Translations under genes and position numbers: made by a program
Shown here: piece after piece, positions 20,891 to 34,194 of the stretch
Position numbering within the stretch: the stretch's first letter is position 1
How the letters are laid out: each line of letters begins with the position of its first letter
The notes under the pieces: model-generated
What the model was told of the DNA's origin: nothing
Seen by the model: only the letters and a program-made list of their open reading frames with translations
Databases searched by the model: none
NCBI GenBank assembly: GCA_037951165.1
Contig: JBBDHG010000031.1
Coordinates: 1,155,501-1,219,500 of the forward strand
Direction of reading: 5' to 3'
Length of the DNA stretch: 64,000 nt
Origin: Lophius americanus
Lineage: Eukaryota > Chordata > Actinopteri > Lophiiformes > Lophiidae

Positions 20891-21104
20891 CCCAGTAGGA
20901 GATTACGTGGAAGCACGCTCCCACGCTGTACCACATGCTGTCCTGGTCCTCCTTCTCGCTGACGTGGCCGTGGCCCATCCGGACCCTGTAGCCCTTCTGG
21001 AAGAGCTCCCCGGTTGATTTCTTACGCCTTCTGGTGTTACAAACCGTCTGAACGTGAGTCCTTTCATCGGGCCCCCTGTACACCAACATCTTAGTGGGAA
21101 TCAT
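20891..21104 (-). CDS. Unassigned GC-rich open frame ending in an in-frame splice donor, inside the S3-S4 intron
   Basis: On the minus strand an ATG with a good context (gccATGA) at 21104 opens 71 codons, beginning MIPTKMLVYRGPDERT and ending VGACFHVISYW, plus one base before a strong donor (gtaagac at 20890). It leaves in phase 1, the phase required by the S4 exon (17975-18050). Splicing would give ...[12 protein letters not shown], an N-terminus lacking S0-S3. The codons look coding-like (many GGC, CAC, GAG, CAG), and the surrounding 20.6-21.3 kb is unusually GC-rich with CpGs. A weak acceptor (accaacag, about 21117) would also keep the frame open. I do not recognise the protein. It may be an alternative first exon, a fragment of another element, or chance. 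Confidence 0.3.
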
Positions 21105-21900
21105 GGCTGAAACTTCCTGTTGGTTTCTCCAGAATCACCTCCAAGTCTTCACTTGGACACTAACGCCCTAGCGAACCCCGAGGGACGCCGAGATCCTCTT
21201 CCGAAAACGACTGGAGCACCCAACAGGTTTGCATCTTATTTTGTAGTAAGTGATTTCCTCTAGACCTTCCCAGCATGCTCCCTGTGACGAGGCGTGTGCC
21301 GGGCAAGCTTAAAGCAAACCCTTTTCCCATCAGGATATTACAGCGTAAGCTCCTTTAGGATTCATTCAGGGAGAGGAAGAGGCCAGGCGGCGTCTGTCCA
21401 TCACAGCCCCCTGACCCCCCCAACCGCTGCCGTGAACCAAATTTCATTCTCTAATCTTGGACCAGAACAGCATGCGTCTCTGTGGTCTAGTGACGGGACC
21501 AGCCGCTAACCCTCCTAGAGGAAAACAGGGACAAGCTTTGGCAATAATTGTGTTGTTCTACGGATTTGGCGGTTCTACAATAATCCGTAAATTAATCACA
21601 GTTGATGCAACAATCTGCATAGATGTAGTCGCCATTCTGACGAAAAGAGCATAAAAAAAGAATTTTAAAAAAAGGGTCAGCGCCAAAGAGAGGAAACTCA
21701 GCAGCTGATGAAGGTCTGAGAAGAATATCCTTGATGAAATAAATCTGAATAAAGATTATTAAGTGAACGTAGTTCAAAGAAAATGTATAATTATCTTTAA
21801 TCTTGAATACTAATACTAATTTTAAATCATAAGGATAAGGAAACTATTCTGAAGATAATTAAAACTAGGTCTGATGATAAAATGGAATGTCCTGTGTGAT

Positions 21901-22153
21901 TGTTTCACTGTATGAACCTGGACTGTTTCTCTGTATGAACCTGGACTGTTTCTCTGAATAAACCTGGACTGTTTCTCTGAATAAACCTGGACTGTTTCTC
22001 TGAATAAACCTGGACTGTTTCTCTGTAGGAACTTGGACTATTTCTCTTTATGAACCTGGACTATTTCACTGTATGAACCTGGACTATTTCACTGTATGAA
22101 CCTGGACTGTTTCACTGTATGAACCTGGACTATTTCTCTTTATGAACCTGGAC
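21901..22153 (+). repeat. 23-bp minisatellite, 11 copies, forward array
   Basis: Eleven consecutive 23-bp units, such as tgtttctctg..aacctggac, with no length change and one to four substitutions each. Three adjacent units are identical. The same unit occurs in opposite orientation at 23263-23394. Confidence 0.97.
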
Positions 22154-22270
22154 TGTTGCATTTTTCGTATTGTGAATATCTATGCTGCAATAGCCACATT
22201 TATCTCTGATGAAATTTCTCTTTGCAGTTTTCTGCCATTTTTTTTAGGAATGTTGATAAATTGTATATAT

Positions 22271-22274
<4 letters not shown>

Positions 22275-22329
<55 letters not shown>
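22275..22329. repeat. (TA)n microsatellite
   Basis: About 27 TA units between the two inverted minisatellite arrays. Confidence 0.95.
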
Positions 22330-22335
<6 letters not shown>

Positions 22336-23262
22336 CAGCAAAGTCCTAATCTAGCTGCACATTCTACTATATAATTTTCATGTATGCTGTAAAAGCAGTG
22401 GGACCAGATACAAAGGCAAAAATGATCCGGATGAGAGGATGGAAGTAGAAGGAGTTTACAGAACAGTACTCAGACTAAGTGAATATCTACTGGCAGCTTC
22501 TCCCTCAAGGACATTTTTTTTCACATTACAAAGAGTAAAAAACCAAACTCACAGACTCCTAACTGTGAATCACTTCATGAGATCGGACTAAACTCTTAAT
22601 CTTTTTTGCTTCCATTAATCAGTCTGCAGCATATTTAACCTTCACGTCAGAACGCCGCCTCAGAGCGCCTGGGTTTGATACCAAAAGCCTCTTTGTGTTT
22701 GGAACCACCAGCGCGGCAGGAATCTCTTATCTGCAGAACTGATGTTCCGTTACAATTATTATTCTGTCAGGGACGAATGTTTCACTGCTGCAGCAGGAAA
22801 ACCGTTTTCCAAACCGCGCGTCAGGAATGTAGCGAGGAGGTTATTGTGCATCAATGAGCCGTTAGAGAGAATATTTGTGTCGGGATGTTCGGGCGTGATG
22901 ATTGGCGGTTTGGCTCAGAGTTTTGGATCAGAGGGGGGTGTTCCACAGCCGCTGAGCTGCTGGTGGCATCACCACCTGTTTAACTAAACAGAAAAGCACT
23001 AATCCTACACGGCCGACGGCTCTTCCACCATATCGGCAGATTATATATTTTTCCACTGGGACGAGATATAGATGCCAAAGAAAATGTCTTGTTTTACAGC
23101 TGATGGCAATTTTAAAAGTATGAATGTTTGGATTATTGCGGTTTCTGCAGAGTTTTATTTCTGTAAAGGGAGACATGCAACAACAACACCTGAATGTTAG
23201 CGGAGAACAACGGGATAGTTGGAGTAAGAGAGTGAGTGTAGCGAAACATTCACACTTCTCAT

Positions 23263-23394
23263 AGTGAAACAGTCCAGGTTCATCCAGTGAAACAGTCCAG
23301 GTTCATCCAGTGAAATAGTCCAGGTTCACACAGTCAAACAGTCCAGGTTCATATAGTGAAACAGTCGAGGTTCACACAGTGAAACAGTCCAGGT
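23263..23394 (-). repeat. 23-bp minisatellite, about 6 copies, inverted array
   Basis: Units such as gtccaggttc..agtgaaaca are the reverse complement of those at 21901-22153. One unit differs from the complement of a forward unit at a single base. The arrays are 1.1 kb apart. Confidence 0.95.
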
Positions 23395-23729
23395 CCGATT
23401 GCAATTTTCTTGGCCAACCACGGATCACCAACGTTTATAGTCTGACAGGCTGATTCTGACGTCTTTTCTAAAGTTTTTAAATCACAATAAGTTATGTATT
23501 TTAAATGCTCTTATTTTGAAGACTTTTAGTGTAAATAAGGCTGGTCGGCACTGTTTGTATTCTAGCCTGTTCAAATGAATGTACCCTCCATTCTCCTCCT
23601 GGTCTTTTCTTAAACCAATTTTACTACTTTGTAAGCTTTGTTCAGTCTATTAAATGTTCAATATTTGCTTTGTTCAGGGACTTCAGGGCTTCTGGGTAGC
23701 TCTGTTTTCCCACAAGCCTTAACCCCTCA

Positions 23730-23870
23730 GCTAAACTTTAGCTTCTTAAACTCACCTTGTTCCTAAGGGTTATTAAATGTGATTTTTGAGGTTGTTCCTC
23801 CACAGCTTATTTTCTCCTTACTGGTGTTATAAATTGTCAGCTTTGTGTTTTCTGGTTTACTTGTGATGTA
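23730..23870 (+). repeat. Interspersed repeat, relative of 948-1380
   Basis: It holds ctttagcttcttaaactc, ccacagcttattttctcctt and ggtgttataaattgtcagct in the same order and orientation as near 1.0-1.35 kb. Confidence 0.6.
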
Positions 23871-24795
23871 TATGCGTGTACACCACATGCGTGTAACCTG
23901 CACAGAACCGGCTGAGTGAGGCTGCTAGGAAGATTTCATCAAGCTACGCCTCCGTGCACGATGCACCTCCAGCTTCAACTTCACCATCAGTCAAATACGT
24001 TATTCTAACCTGGATGTTTTTTACAGACGTCCATCAGCAGAAAATTTTTGGATTTGGGGGGTCTTACAAATGTAAAATGTGTAATGGTATTTGTGTAAAA
24101 AATGAAGATAAGAATAAGCCGGATTGCCACTTAAGCAGAGACGCATGTTAAAATATTTCAAAAACAACACATAAATTAAAGTTTTGAGGGCACGAGAAAA
24201 ATAAATCAACCAAAAAGCTGGAGATAAAAAAATTAAAACCCTAACCTGTGAGATATTTAAGCTTGAACATAATCACAGATTTCTACAACAATACCCATGA
24301 AATGTCTCCAGATAAAACCCAGAACTATCATAATACAACTCAGACTGACAACTTGTTCTCTTCGAATGCCAGCTTTACCCTCATACGTCCACTAGGTGGC
24401 ACCAGCAGCCACAAGTAAAGAACTGTAATCTCACAGTAGTCACAGGAAAACACATGGCAAATTTATGCAACTGTGGAGAAGTGTCTGAGATATGTTTCTC
24501 AGATCAGAGAAGAACCAGCAGTGATAAAACATCTTTTGCTTTGCACCAGCTGACGGCCACACGTTGGGTAAAGGTGACATGGAAGCATTGATTTGCATAA
24601 TAACAGTGAGAATGACTCAACTTATTCCAGCGTGTAATGCAGTGTCCAACATTTCATGACAAAATGATGAAACATTCATTTCGCAGCTGCACTGAAGCTG
24701 CGGTACCCATGTTCTCCACTAGGTGGCAGCGCAGGCTACGAAACACAAGACCAAAGAGTCCATAAGTAAACGTCTGCTCTGTTTATCGGGCTTAC

Positions 24796-24907
24796 CGAGC
24801 CAGCTCCGGTTCAGGTAAACCGACACAAACACCGGCGGAACCGTGAAGAAGTCCACCACCGAGTTGACCTCCAGCCAGAACCACAGCTTGTCATTGGCTG
24901 CAATAAA
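24796..24907 (-). CDS. kcnma1: kcnma1 exon: S2-S3 linker and S3
   Basis: 112 nt encoding 37 residues, from FIAANDKLWFWLEVNSVVDF through FTVPPVFVSVYLNRSWL, plus one base of a Gly codon. It includes the S3 acidic residue equivalent to human D186 (in NSVVDFF), part of the BK voltage sensor. The sequence is identical to the human exon as remembered. The acceptor is tttcttttcag and the donor is gtaagc. The following intron (18051-24795) is 6.7 kb. Confidence 0.97.
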
Positions 24908-26704
24908 CTGAAAAGAAACAGATGAAGGTTCAAGACTCAAAGCTTGAGGAAGGAGGAGAATATACGGAGGCAGAGAGGTGCCATAACAATTTCACACGTC
25001 AGACATCAGGGTCAGGGAAATAAAAACAAATCTACAAGATGTGAAACACTCATGCCAGACAAAAGAGAAGTGTAAAAAATGTTTTTAAAAATAATTACAT
25101 GGTTAAAATTAAATAGGAAGTTATTTTGGCAAACAGACTTAAAGGATAAGAGAAAAAGTTACCAAAGTCGAGTTGTTGTTTTTCTTTACAGAAGAAGTAC
25201 CAAAGAAAAACAAATTAACATTTTTGAAAAATAAAATTAGTGAGGTCGACAATGAGCTACAATCTTAGTTTTATCAAATCAAGTCGTTTTCTCAGCTGGA
25301 GGAATACTTTCAGTCTCTGAGGAAGATTCTGTTAATGTCTCTAATGTCGATTTGTTTTTAAAAAAAGGTCATTTGTTTTGTCCTTGATAAAAGTGCTTCA
25401 CATCTTTCAAATTTGTCTTTTGAATTTTTATTTTTTCCCCCAAAATCTGGAATTGCTTTTGTCCTTTGTAAAAGTATTTTAATTTTTTTGTAGATTCATT
25501 ATATTCAAATGGAGATCTTGTAAATTTGCTTTTATGTAAATTTCTTTCAAAGGGTCACTCTCTTTTGACTTTTGGTATATATGTTCCAAACTCGTATGTC
25601 TTTCAATTTCTTATTGAGGCTTTTGAAATGTTATTTTGTTCTTAGTTATTAGTCATTTTATAAATCTACTTTATAATAATAATAATAATAATACATTTAA
25701 TTTATAATGTTTGTCAATTTGTTAAAACAAATGTTTTATGGTTTTTCCAATCATAAGTGTCACATATCTTCAATGTCGTTTTTATCTGTTCTAAAATGTT
25801 TAGCTTTCTGTGAATATTTGACATCTTGTAAATTTGCTTTTACTTTCTGAATTTGTATCAAAATATTAATGTTTATTCTTTAATAAAAGTGTTTCCTATT
25901 GCATTTGCAATTTTTTCTCTCCAAAATGTTTTTTTTTCTCCATCTTTTGAATAAGTGCAATGTCTTTTTAATTTTTTTTTTTTTAACATGATCAGTTTGC
26001 AATTAGACTTCAAATGTTTCGTCATTGAAAATGTAAATTTCTATTGCTTTCCAAAAAATGTTTCACATTTGTAAGCTTGGTTTAACAGAATGTTTCCCCA
26101 TTTTTTGGTCGTCGGTAAAGGTCGTCCAAATCTTTTAAATGTCTTCTTCCAAAAGCGTTTCCCCCCCCCCCCAAAAATGTATCGGTTTCCTAAAGTAAAA
26201 TGTCTTGTAAACTGACCTTTTTTTAATATCTGTACTTTAAAAACATTGCTCCCTGATTTACTTTAACTTTTAGAATTTTGATGTCTCATTTGTATAACTA
26301 TAAAGCCAAAATACTATGGAGGACCAAAAACTGATAAAAATGATAAATAAATTAATGCAGAAATAAATGCAGAAGTGAATAAATAAAAGAAGAAATGTAG
26401 AAATAAATAAATAAATAACAAAATCTTGTCAGCTTCAAGGGCTTCATAAAACTTTTTAATATTTATTTACTTATTCAATTTATAATTGAATAAGTAAATT
26501 TATTTTTTAAATTGATCTTTCTATCTCTTCATTCATCTCTTGATTCATTAATCAATTAATTTCTGTATTTATTCATTTATTTATCATTCATTTAATTTAT
26601 TTTTATTATTAATAAAAGAATATTAATAATATAATTTATTCCTACTTCATTTTTGGTCCTCCATACCAAAGTTATAATGGTAACAATAAATATACTTCAC
26701 TCAC
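24908..26704 (-). other. kcnma1 intron between S2 and S3 exons, AT-rich
   Basis: 1797 bp. From 25070 to 26660 it is a strongly AT-rich, T-run-rich tract with repeating words (gtccttg.taaaagtg, tttcaaatttg, catctt) suggesting an old degenerate tandem array. There is a 10-base C run near 26161-26172 and AAAT-type repeats near 26340-26420 and 26560-26620. No coding potential is seen. Confidence 0.8.
26466..26498. repeat. Small perfect inverted repeat
   Basis: 15-bp arms (tttacttattcaatt at 26466-26480 and its complement at 26484-26498) flank a 3-nt loop. It lies amid AAAT/ATTT-type repeats in opposite senses on its two sides, so the whole of 26340-26620 is roughly palindromic. Confidence 0.8.
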
Positions 26705-26798
26705 GCGGAGGCCGAAGTACAGCAAGAAGAAAATGTTGAAGGCCATGTCGATCTGCAGCGTGAAGTCTTTGTAGAAGTTCTGACAGGATTCAATCGGA
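26705..26798 (-). CDS. kcnma1: kcnma1 exon: S1-S2 loop and S2
   Basis: 94 nt. It encodes PIESCQNFYKDF, TLQIDMAF and NIFFLLYFGLR after a first base that completes an Asp codon. It includes the S2 voltage-sensor residues equivalent to human D153 (in LQIDMAF) and R167 (the last codon, FGLR). Human FNVFF is FNIFF here. The acceptor ends in acag, the donor is gtgagtg, and it leaves in phase 0. Confidence 0.96.
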
Positions 26799-28119
26799 CT
26801 GTCAGACAGAAGAAAGAAAGACTGTAAACTGGAAGTCAAGAATGAAAGTGTGGAACAAACAACAAACATTAACGGCATATCAAGTTGCATTACTATTTTC
26901 CTGAAATTAAGATTTCCAACAAAAGGGGGAAATAATTCTTGAAAAAAGTCATTCTTTCTGTTGAAGAAAGTCATGAATTTCCTTGACACAAGCAATAAGT
27001 CATATATATTAGGTCATTAAGAGGTGAGGCAGTAGTTCAAGGGTTAAACTCATGCGGGCTTCACGTCCTCTTGGATGAAATGGAGCAAACACGACAGAAA
27101 CTACAAATGCAGCGAAGTCTCACCCACAGACACGGGTTTCCCTGAACCATCAAGGTTCAAACAGTTCATTCATTTCAATAACTGCGCTGTGGAATAAATG
27201 ATGAATGAAATGTACGAAAATGAAATCAAAGAGGTTTTTATGGTGGAACCGGTGAGTGGTTTATTCGTGTTAGTGATTGAATGAACAAGTCGCTCTATAG
27301 AACATTTAATGCTAATAGTTTATGTTCATTATTATTATGGATCCGGTTTCCGATATGATTTTGAAATGAAGGTCTGGGAGATTTAACTGTTCTTCACATT
27401 TTCGTGACTTATCATGAATTTGGTTGGCTGTTGGTAACAATGTGGCGCATGAATACGTCTCACAACACGGGGTTAGGAGTCACTATCTTTTGATACGGTT
27501 AACAAGGCGATGCCTTTCGCCTTCCAGAAAACCTTCAGTGAGGAAGAGTATCTCCTTTTACACCCGGGCCACAGTAATTTGTCAGACAACCCTGTCATTC
27601 TCACCTTTCATGCATCCTACGTCTCAGTTACCTGGACGACAATCTGCGGCTTCATTTGATGTCATTGAGAAGATCTCCAGTATCGCAGGGACAAACTTTC
27701 ATTGGTCGCCTGTTATCTTACTGCTGTCTTTATAAATGAGTCTCTACATTCATCTAGTTCCTTCATGCTGCTGTCACACCTCCAACTGACCACCCCTCTC
27801 CAACCAGTTCACACAGATTCATCACCTTCATCAGTCTCAGCAGAGTCATCAGCCACCACCACAACCAGAATCTGGACCCCAATGGGGGACCTACCTGCTG
27901 CTGCTCAGGCCAGCTACCCAACAATTACAATCTTCATGAGGAGTCTGAGCTCCATGACATTCAGCCAATCATTTTAGTTCATCTAGTTCCTCAAATGTGA
28001 GGATTTACTGTTTTTCTATTTTTTTTAAAAAGACTATTTGATTATGCATAAAACAAGGAATCATTTTGAATTGTTAAACACTGTTTTTGTGTCATTTTTT
28101 TAATCGATTGATCGATTGA

Positions 28120-28400
28120 TCTCGGCCTATGCTGTCATCCCCGACAGCAAGGGTATATACCCAAAAAGCCCCAATCCCCTGCATTGTACGAGCAATTCTG
28201 CTGATTAACTCCTCAAATTAAATGGGAAGTTAAGTCATAAAAACTATGTTTTTCATAAAAAAGGTCCGTCCAATCAGTAAAATATGATACTTGAAAGGTA
28301 GATCTCATCGAGTTGATTCATGTACTCAAAACTTGGACTAAATCAGACCAATGGTTGATAAATTATGGCCCAAGAGAGATAAAGCTCTTGGGGATTAGTA
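28120..28400 (-). repeat. CAGGGGATTGGGG repeat family, copy 4
   Basis: A good copy: tgctgtcatccccgacagcaaggg, gccccaatcccctgcattgtac, ctcctcaaattaaatgggaag, tgtttttcat, agtaaaatatgatactt, gatctcatcgagttgatt, cagaccaatggttgataaattatgg. Confidence 0.8.
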
Positions 28401-30734
28401 AGACTGACTGTTTAATATATATCAAAATATGGGTTAGCGACTAAATATATACTGCTATACGGTAAACAAAGCAACAATATTGTTTAAAAACCAACAGTGT
28501 TTTGTAAACAAAGCAAAAAAACAGTTTCAGTGATTTTTGTACACATATTTTTATGATATATCGTTTCAGTCGTCAAAAAGCACAAATGCACAAAAGTCAC
28601 ATTGCCAGATTTGCAACTTAACTCAGAAACGACATCCTTCAACTTTTTTGCCGCTTGAAATAAAATTTGTATTTTTTCCTCATTTCCATGACTGGAAATT
28701 TTTTAAGAGAGGACTCACTGGTAGAACCTCGTTTATTCTGATTTAGGGGTTCCTGGATCCACACAGGAGTGTGTTGCCAATAAATAAGACGCAGGTTGTG
28801 ACGCCAGTGGTGTTTGGTTAGTGGAGGAGAGACAGCAGTCAGCTGTATGTCACATCAGATTGCATCTATGCAGCCGTCCGATGGTAAAACACGATTGTGA
28901 TTGTGTGCGGGGCACTGAGCCCATGGGTGACTCAGTTTCTCCACTGCTTCCATTACAAAGGCTGTGTTTGTTTCAGTCCCCTCTATTCACCTTCTACCTG
29001 CAGGGTCTCTCCGCTCACAGGCTTCAACTGTGCACACCTCATCCCTCGCCAGCATCAATCTCCTCCTCCCTGTCTGATACTGCTGGGATTAAAGCAAATT
29101 GCTTTGGTTATTTAAAATGAAAAGATCAGATAAACTTTCCCGGTGGTGTTCAGGAGTTGACAGGAAAGTACCTCCGGGATTATTTTGACCCTATCTGATG
29201 CTGAGGAGTGACTCGTGTCATCTTCTGTTTGATGAAGGAGATGCGATTAAGGAACGTAATCAAGAGGAGTCATCAACACCGGTAGATTTAAATTTACCCA
29301 CGAAAGCTCGTGCTAAACTGATTTTATTTCTTAGTATACTACCGAAATAATGGTCTTTTCCAAACATTTACCAAGGTTAATCCTTGGAAATTTCCTGGCA
29401 GTTTGAATTTTAAAGGTGCAGTCTGTAAAATGTAGGTGTATGTCTTTGAATAACTGGAATATAATAGTCATAACTATGTTTTTTTGTTTATTTGCAGTGT
29501 ATGATAGGCTGAAAACAAGAATAAGAATCGCTTTTAAAACGTTGGCTCAGAATGAGTCCTACATATCCAGGCAGGCAGGCAGGCAGGGCCTCTTCATCTG
29601 AAGCCGCCATGTTGTGTTACAATGTTTGTACAGTAGCCTAGAACAGACAAAATGAAATGTTTCTCTAGAGACGACTTTACAGGTTTTTAGAATAAAGTTT
29701 CAAAAAGACAGCAAAAGAAAAGCTTCACCTCTAAGAAACAAGAAAGAAGATAAAAGGTGATGAATACGATTTTGCAAAACATATAACTAGTTTTATGGTT
29801 TGCCCTCAGAGAAAATACGCCGAGTAGTTTTATTTTTCTGTTACCAAGGAGTTTTAGGTTTTGTGTTAAGTGTTCTTATTTTGAAAGAGTCGAGCGGACG
29901 TTGAGTTGTCCAGTGGGTTGAGAGTGTTCTGCTTTGATAAGAAAATGAAGTACAAGTGGTCCTCCTTGTGTTACACAACATGACCTGCATGTTTTATTCT
30001 GTTGTATTTTCAAAGTATAAGCGTGTGTCAAGCCTTTGTCCAAAACCTGACAAAATACACAAAAAACAGAGTAAAACAATGTTAAAAAATCCATCCTGGG
30101 AAGCTTCCAGGGCTCTAATCTAACTGCTAACATAACAAGCTTACAAATGCATTAATTTGAACAAGGCCTAAATAAAATATATATTTTTATTTACATTTGA
30201 AATGAGTTCCCAAAGGATAAATATCTCCTTTACCACCAATATGTCGCATTCAAGCGCCTCACAGTGGTAGAGATAAGAAAAGTTGAAATGTGGAAACTCT
30301 CATCGGACCAACACAATTTTTAGTGGATTCTGGTTGTGGATTGGTTAGGGAGCAAATCCTCTCTTGGAGCATCATTTTATGTGTTTTGGTTAAAAGCATA
30401 TCTACATGAAAAACAAAACAAAACATGGAAATACAGTAAATTGATTAAGTAGATCGCGCCTCTAGAAGTGGATGAGCCAAGTCTGTCCTCCTCTGCTCTC
30501 CTCTTCACACAGATCTGATCACCTGCGTTGTAGGTGTTGCTGTTGGAGCATAATATTTTGAATTTTAATAAAGACTTTTTCCAAAAAGATTTAAAAATTA
30601 TTTTATTAATGACACTGAGATTTGGTAATGCTACATTTCGACCAGTTGTTCTGATTTTGATCTCATCCTGCCTCCATGGACCAGCCTCCTGTGAAAAGAA
30701 CTTCTGTTTGGGTCTTTATGATGAGCCGGTGAAT

Positions 30735-30830
30735 TGTCCCTGCCAGTTGCACAATGACAGCTGGGATTGGTTCCGGCCCCCTCATGCGTCATTGCAAGGG
30801 ATAAGCAGTTATAGAAATGAATGAATGCTG
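30735..30830 (+). mobile_element. SINE 3' portion, fish type
   Basis: The words gacagctgggattggttcc and ggataagcagttatagaaatgaatgaatg match the common fish SINE ending (agctgggataggctcc ... ggataagcggtatagaaaatgaatg). The head is missing. Confidence 0.7.
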
Positions 30831-31721
30831 GGTTTATAACTAATCTATATATGTGATGTGAGTCACTTGAAGATCCTTGGAAAACATTCCCATCTTAATC
30901 TCATTCTGTTTGATTTCAGCCTGAATTGAACGAGAGAGAGAGAGAGATAGAGAGACAGATATGGGCAGAGAAGGCTGGGGATCCATAACCGGCTTAGCCC
31001 TCTTCCTAACCAGGTCTACTGGAACTCAATTATTTAGCACTGCCGGTCTGGCTCCAATATATACGCTCTGTCACCCTGCTATGACAGGGATTTGTGAGGA
31101 TGGTGTGGTGTTACAGCGAATGAGGGCGGATCTGTCCAACATGTTAGGAGTACTTTAGAAAGTCCTCAGGGAAGACTGGTTCCCAGAATCTAACTAGATG
31201 CAAGATTTAATATAAAAGTTCTAGAACTACAGAGGCTAGAAGGGTCAGTCTAGGCTAGAAGAAGGCTACAAGAAGCAGTGCCACCTCCTCTTTCAACCCT
31301 GAAAGTATCAACAAATGATGACTTCCACTGATACACCCTTTGAATAGTTATGCTTAATCTCATCTACATATTGGTGGTAATCTCATGTCTCTAGACCCTC
31401 TCTGGTGCCCCGCTGTGGCCCAATACTTACTGACCCGACTCAATCCAATCATAGATTTTAATCTTTGAGATCTGGATGATGATTCGGATGAAAAGAAGGT
31501 GCACACATAATACCAATGTGTCAAATAAAGTTTTAATGAAACTACCCTAAGCCAATTTTATAATGAATAATCAAACAGGTGTTTGATTGATCGTTACTAG
31601 GGAATAAATACAGAACTATCTCTCCAGTTAAGCACCTACAGTTTGCCAAATATCACTGGGAGGTCACATGTATCCATGTATCCGAGCTTTTAAGAAAAAC
31701 AACTTTAACGTGGGTGTAGAG

Positions 31722-32035
31722 TAACATGATAGAAAGCCATACAGAAAAGCACCTTAAAGCCACTGTGAGGTTTGGTGGTGGATCTCTGCAGCTATGGGCT
31801 GTTTATCTTCCAAAGGCCCTGGACATCTTATTAAAATATGTTGTTCCATGGACTCCATCAAATACCAGCAAATATTGGAAGGAAAACTGAAAGCTTCTGT
31901 CGGGGAACTTAAGGTGAGCTGTGGTTGGACCTTACAGTAGGGCAATGATCTGAAACTCACCTCAGAATCAACACAGTCACTGGACCTAAACCCCACCGAA
32001 CATCTGTGGATTGTGCTGCAGATCGTCTATAAAGG
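31722..32035 (+). pseudogene. Tc1/mariner transposase relic
   Basis: Plus-strand fragments across frameshifts: GGGSLQLWAVY-like at about 31775, YQQILEGKLKASVGELK near 31862-31912, GNDLKLTSEST near 31942-31974 and LDLNPTEHLW near 31985-32014. These follow Tc1 order (YQ.VLE..L, QQDNDPKHTSKST, SPDLNPIEHLW). The catalytic frame is broken. Confidence 0.85.
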
Positions 32036-34194
32036 CCGTTTTTTTCTTACCAAAAGTTTTTATTATTATTTTCAGCAGGAGGATTATTGCAAAAGTTTGA
32101 GAACAACTAGAAAATGAAACAAATAAAAGTGCAATCCATTTATCTTCACTTCACAAATGACACATACTCCAACCAGGGTGCAACACCAGCCTGATTATGA
32201 AGGAAACCTCCCTCCGAGACACAACCGGCCCCCTCACTCCTCCGCGTTCCCCTCTATGGATTTAAGCGTCGCCTCCAGGCGGGTCAGTCTGTCCATCATG
32301 CAACAGCCTCAGCAGCCCCACAGGACTAATTACAATAAGGGCTGTATACATTACAGCCTTTGTAGCACTTGTAAGAGAGCAGCTAACTGGCTGTGCTTTG
32401 TCTTTAAGAAGTGGAGCTGTTGGTCTGAAATGTACAGATGAAATACTCCCAACATGGCTAGATTCTAGAGCGATGAATATAAGTAATCCATCAGTCCTCA
32501 TGGGAGGGAGGGTATGATTTTACCACCTAGATCTTCCTGATCATCTGTTGCCACATCTCCATTTCCTTTTATCCTCTCATTGTGATATCAAATGCCAATT
32601 GCACTGGTTAATAATTACTTGATCTCCACCTTCTCTTCCTCTTGCTCCGATGAAGGCGAGACAGCCGAAAAGTTAGCAGGAGTAGGAAGTGAAAGCCTAA
32701 TATATTGGTGACTCTGAAATCAATCTATCTTTCTTTCTTTCTATGTTTTTACGAAATAGAGAACCCAACGACGGAGTTTTTGGGACCCAACGAAAAATTT
32801 GTGTCACTAAAAATATTGACTCCTATGATAAATTAGTGAGTAATTAGTAAGTAACCTAAAAATAACAAGAAAAAAGTGATCTAACTGATTCCAATCACAA
32901 TAGTTTCTAGCTTGTGTACCGTCGTCAGTGTTTTCTAGTTTAACATAGCCCCCCTTCCTGTGCGTGTAAAGGCAAACGACAAAGGTCATCCTTCATCAGG
33001 TGGAAAGGTAGCAGCAGCCGTTCTGAGAGTGGGCGGCCACAGATGGCATTGGTGGGGATGTAACTCTACCTCAGCTTGTCCGGTTAATGAAATGAGATCA
33101 TGCTCACAAACCGCATCAGAGCACGGCAAGCTTTCAGCTACATGTGGTCATATGAAATAACCAATAAGCTTGAATGCCTGCCTCCAGGACCTTGAGCCAG
33201 ATTACGTGGGTTTAAAGCCCCTTTCTCCCTCTTTTCTGCCCCGACATTACTCCCAGTGGAGAGTCTCATCGGGCTCGATAAAATCTTTCATTCTCCGCCT
33301 CTTAATGGCACGTCCTGTTCAAACAAGCTGCAGTAACAGAACACCGCCAAGCGCTGAGCTAAAAGGGTCTTCCGCTCCCTCCTGTGTGATGAGTGATGGG
33401 GATTGTTTTGAAGAGGAACTTTGGTCTTTCCTGCCTGTTTGAGGCTCTGATCCTTTCATTACAGGGATTAAGCAAATTTCATCTCAACAGTTTGTCATCA
33501 GCTGTTTACCTGGAAGAGGATTGGATCAAATCAGCCACTGTACACGGAGCACAAACACTCAACATTATTGAAACTCGTAGGACATTTTACGATGATTCAT
33601 GAGGGGAAAGGAACAAGCTCTCTGAGGATAATATAAATCATACATTTCTGAAATACGTACAGTCAGAAATATTATATAAGGATGGGGTACGGGCCAGGAA
33701 ATCTCTCCCCATTAAAGATTGAGCCCTTCTTAAACAGTAAAGACAGCACTGCTTATTGTGCCTCACTGCTCTATATCAAAGTTATGAACCGGGGAACGTT
33801 ATTGTTGTTCCAATGCAACAGCATCAAATTGGCAATCTCTATAAAAGGAGATGACCGGAGGTGTGGTTGGAAGGACAGAACAGGGTTGGGATCATTCTAC
33901 AACGTATTTTGTATGCAACACACAACCAGGAGATTCAAAAAGTAGCTAGAAGCCGCTGACTCAAAGTATATCGACTAAAAATACAAGCTCGGGGTCCAAC
34001 ATTATTCATCCTCCAAGCCTAAAACGGGACTGACCATCATGTGATTTCTGTGTTTGCTAAGCACATCTCAACTCTCAATTCTGCTAAGAATAGAGATTAT
34101 GATTCTCTCAAGAATTTTACCAATCAATGAACATCATATTCCACTTTGTTGTGGACGTGAGGAATTAAAAAGCGCCATCCGCTGGTGGTGTGTA

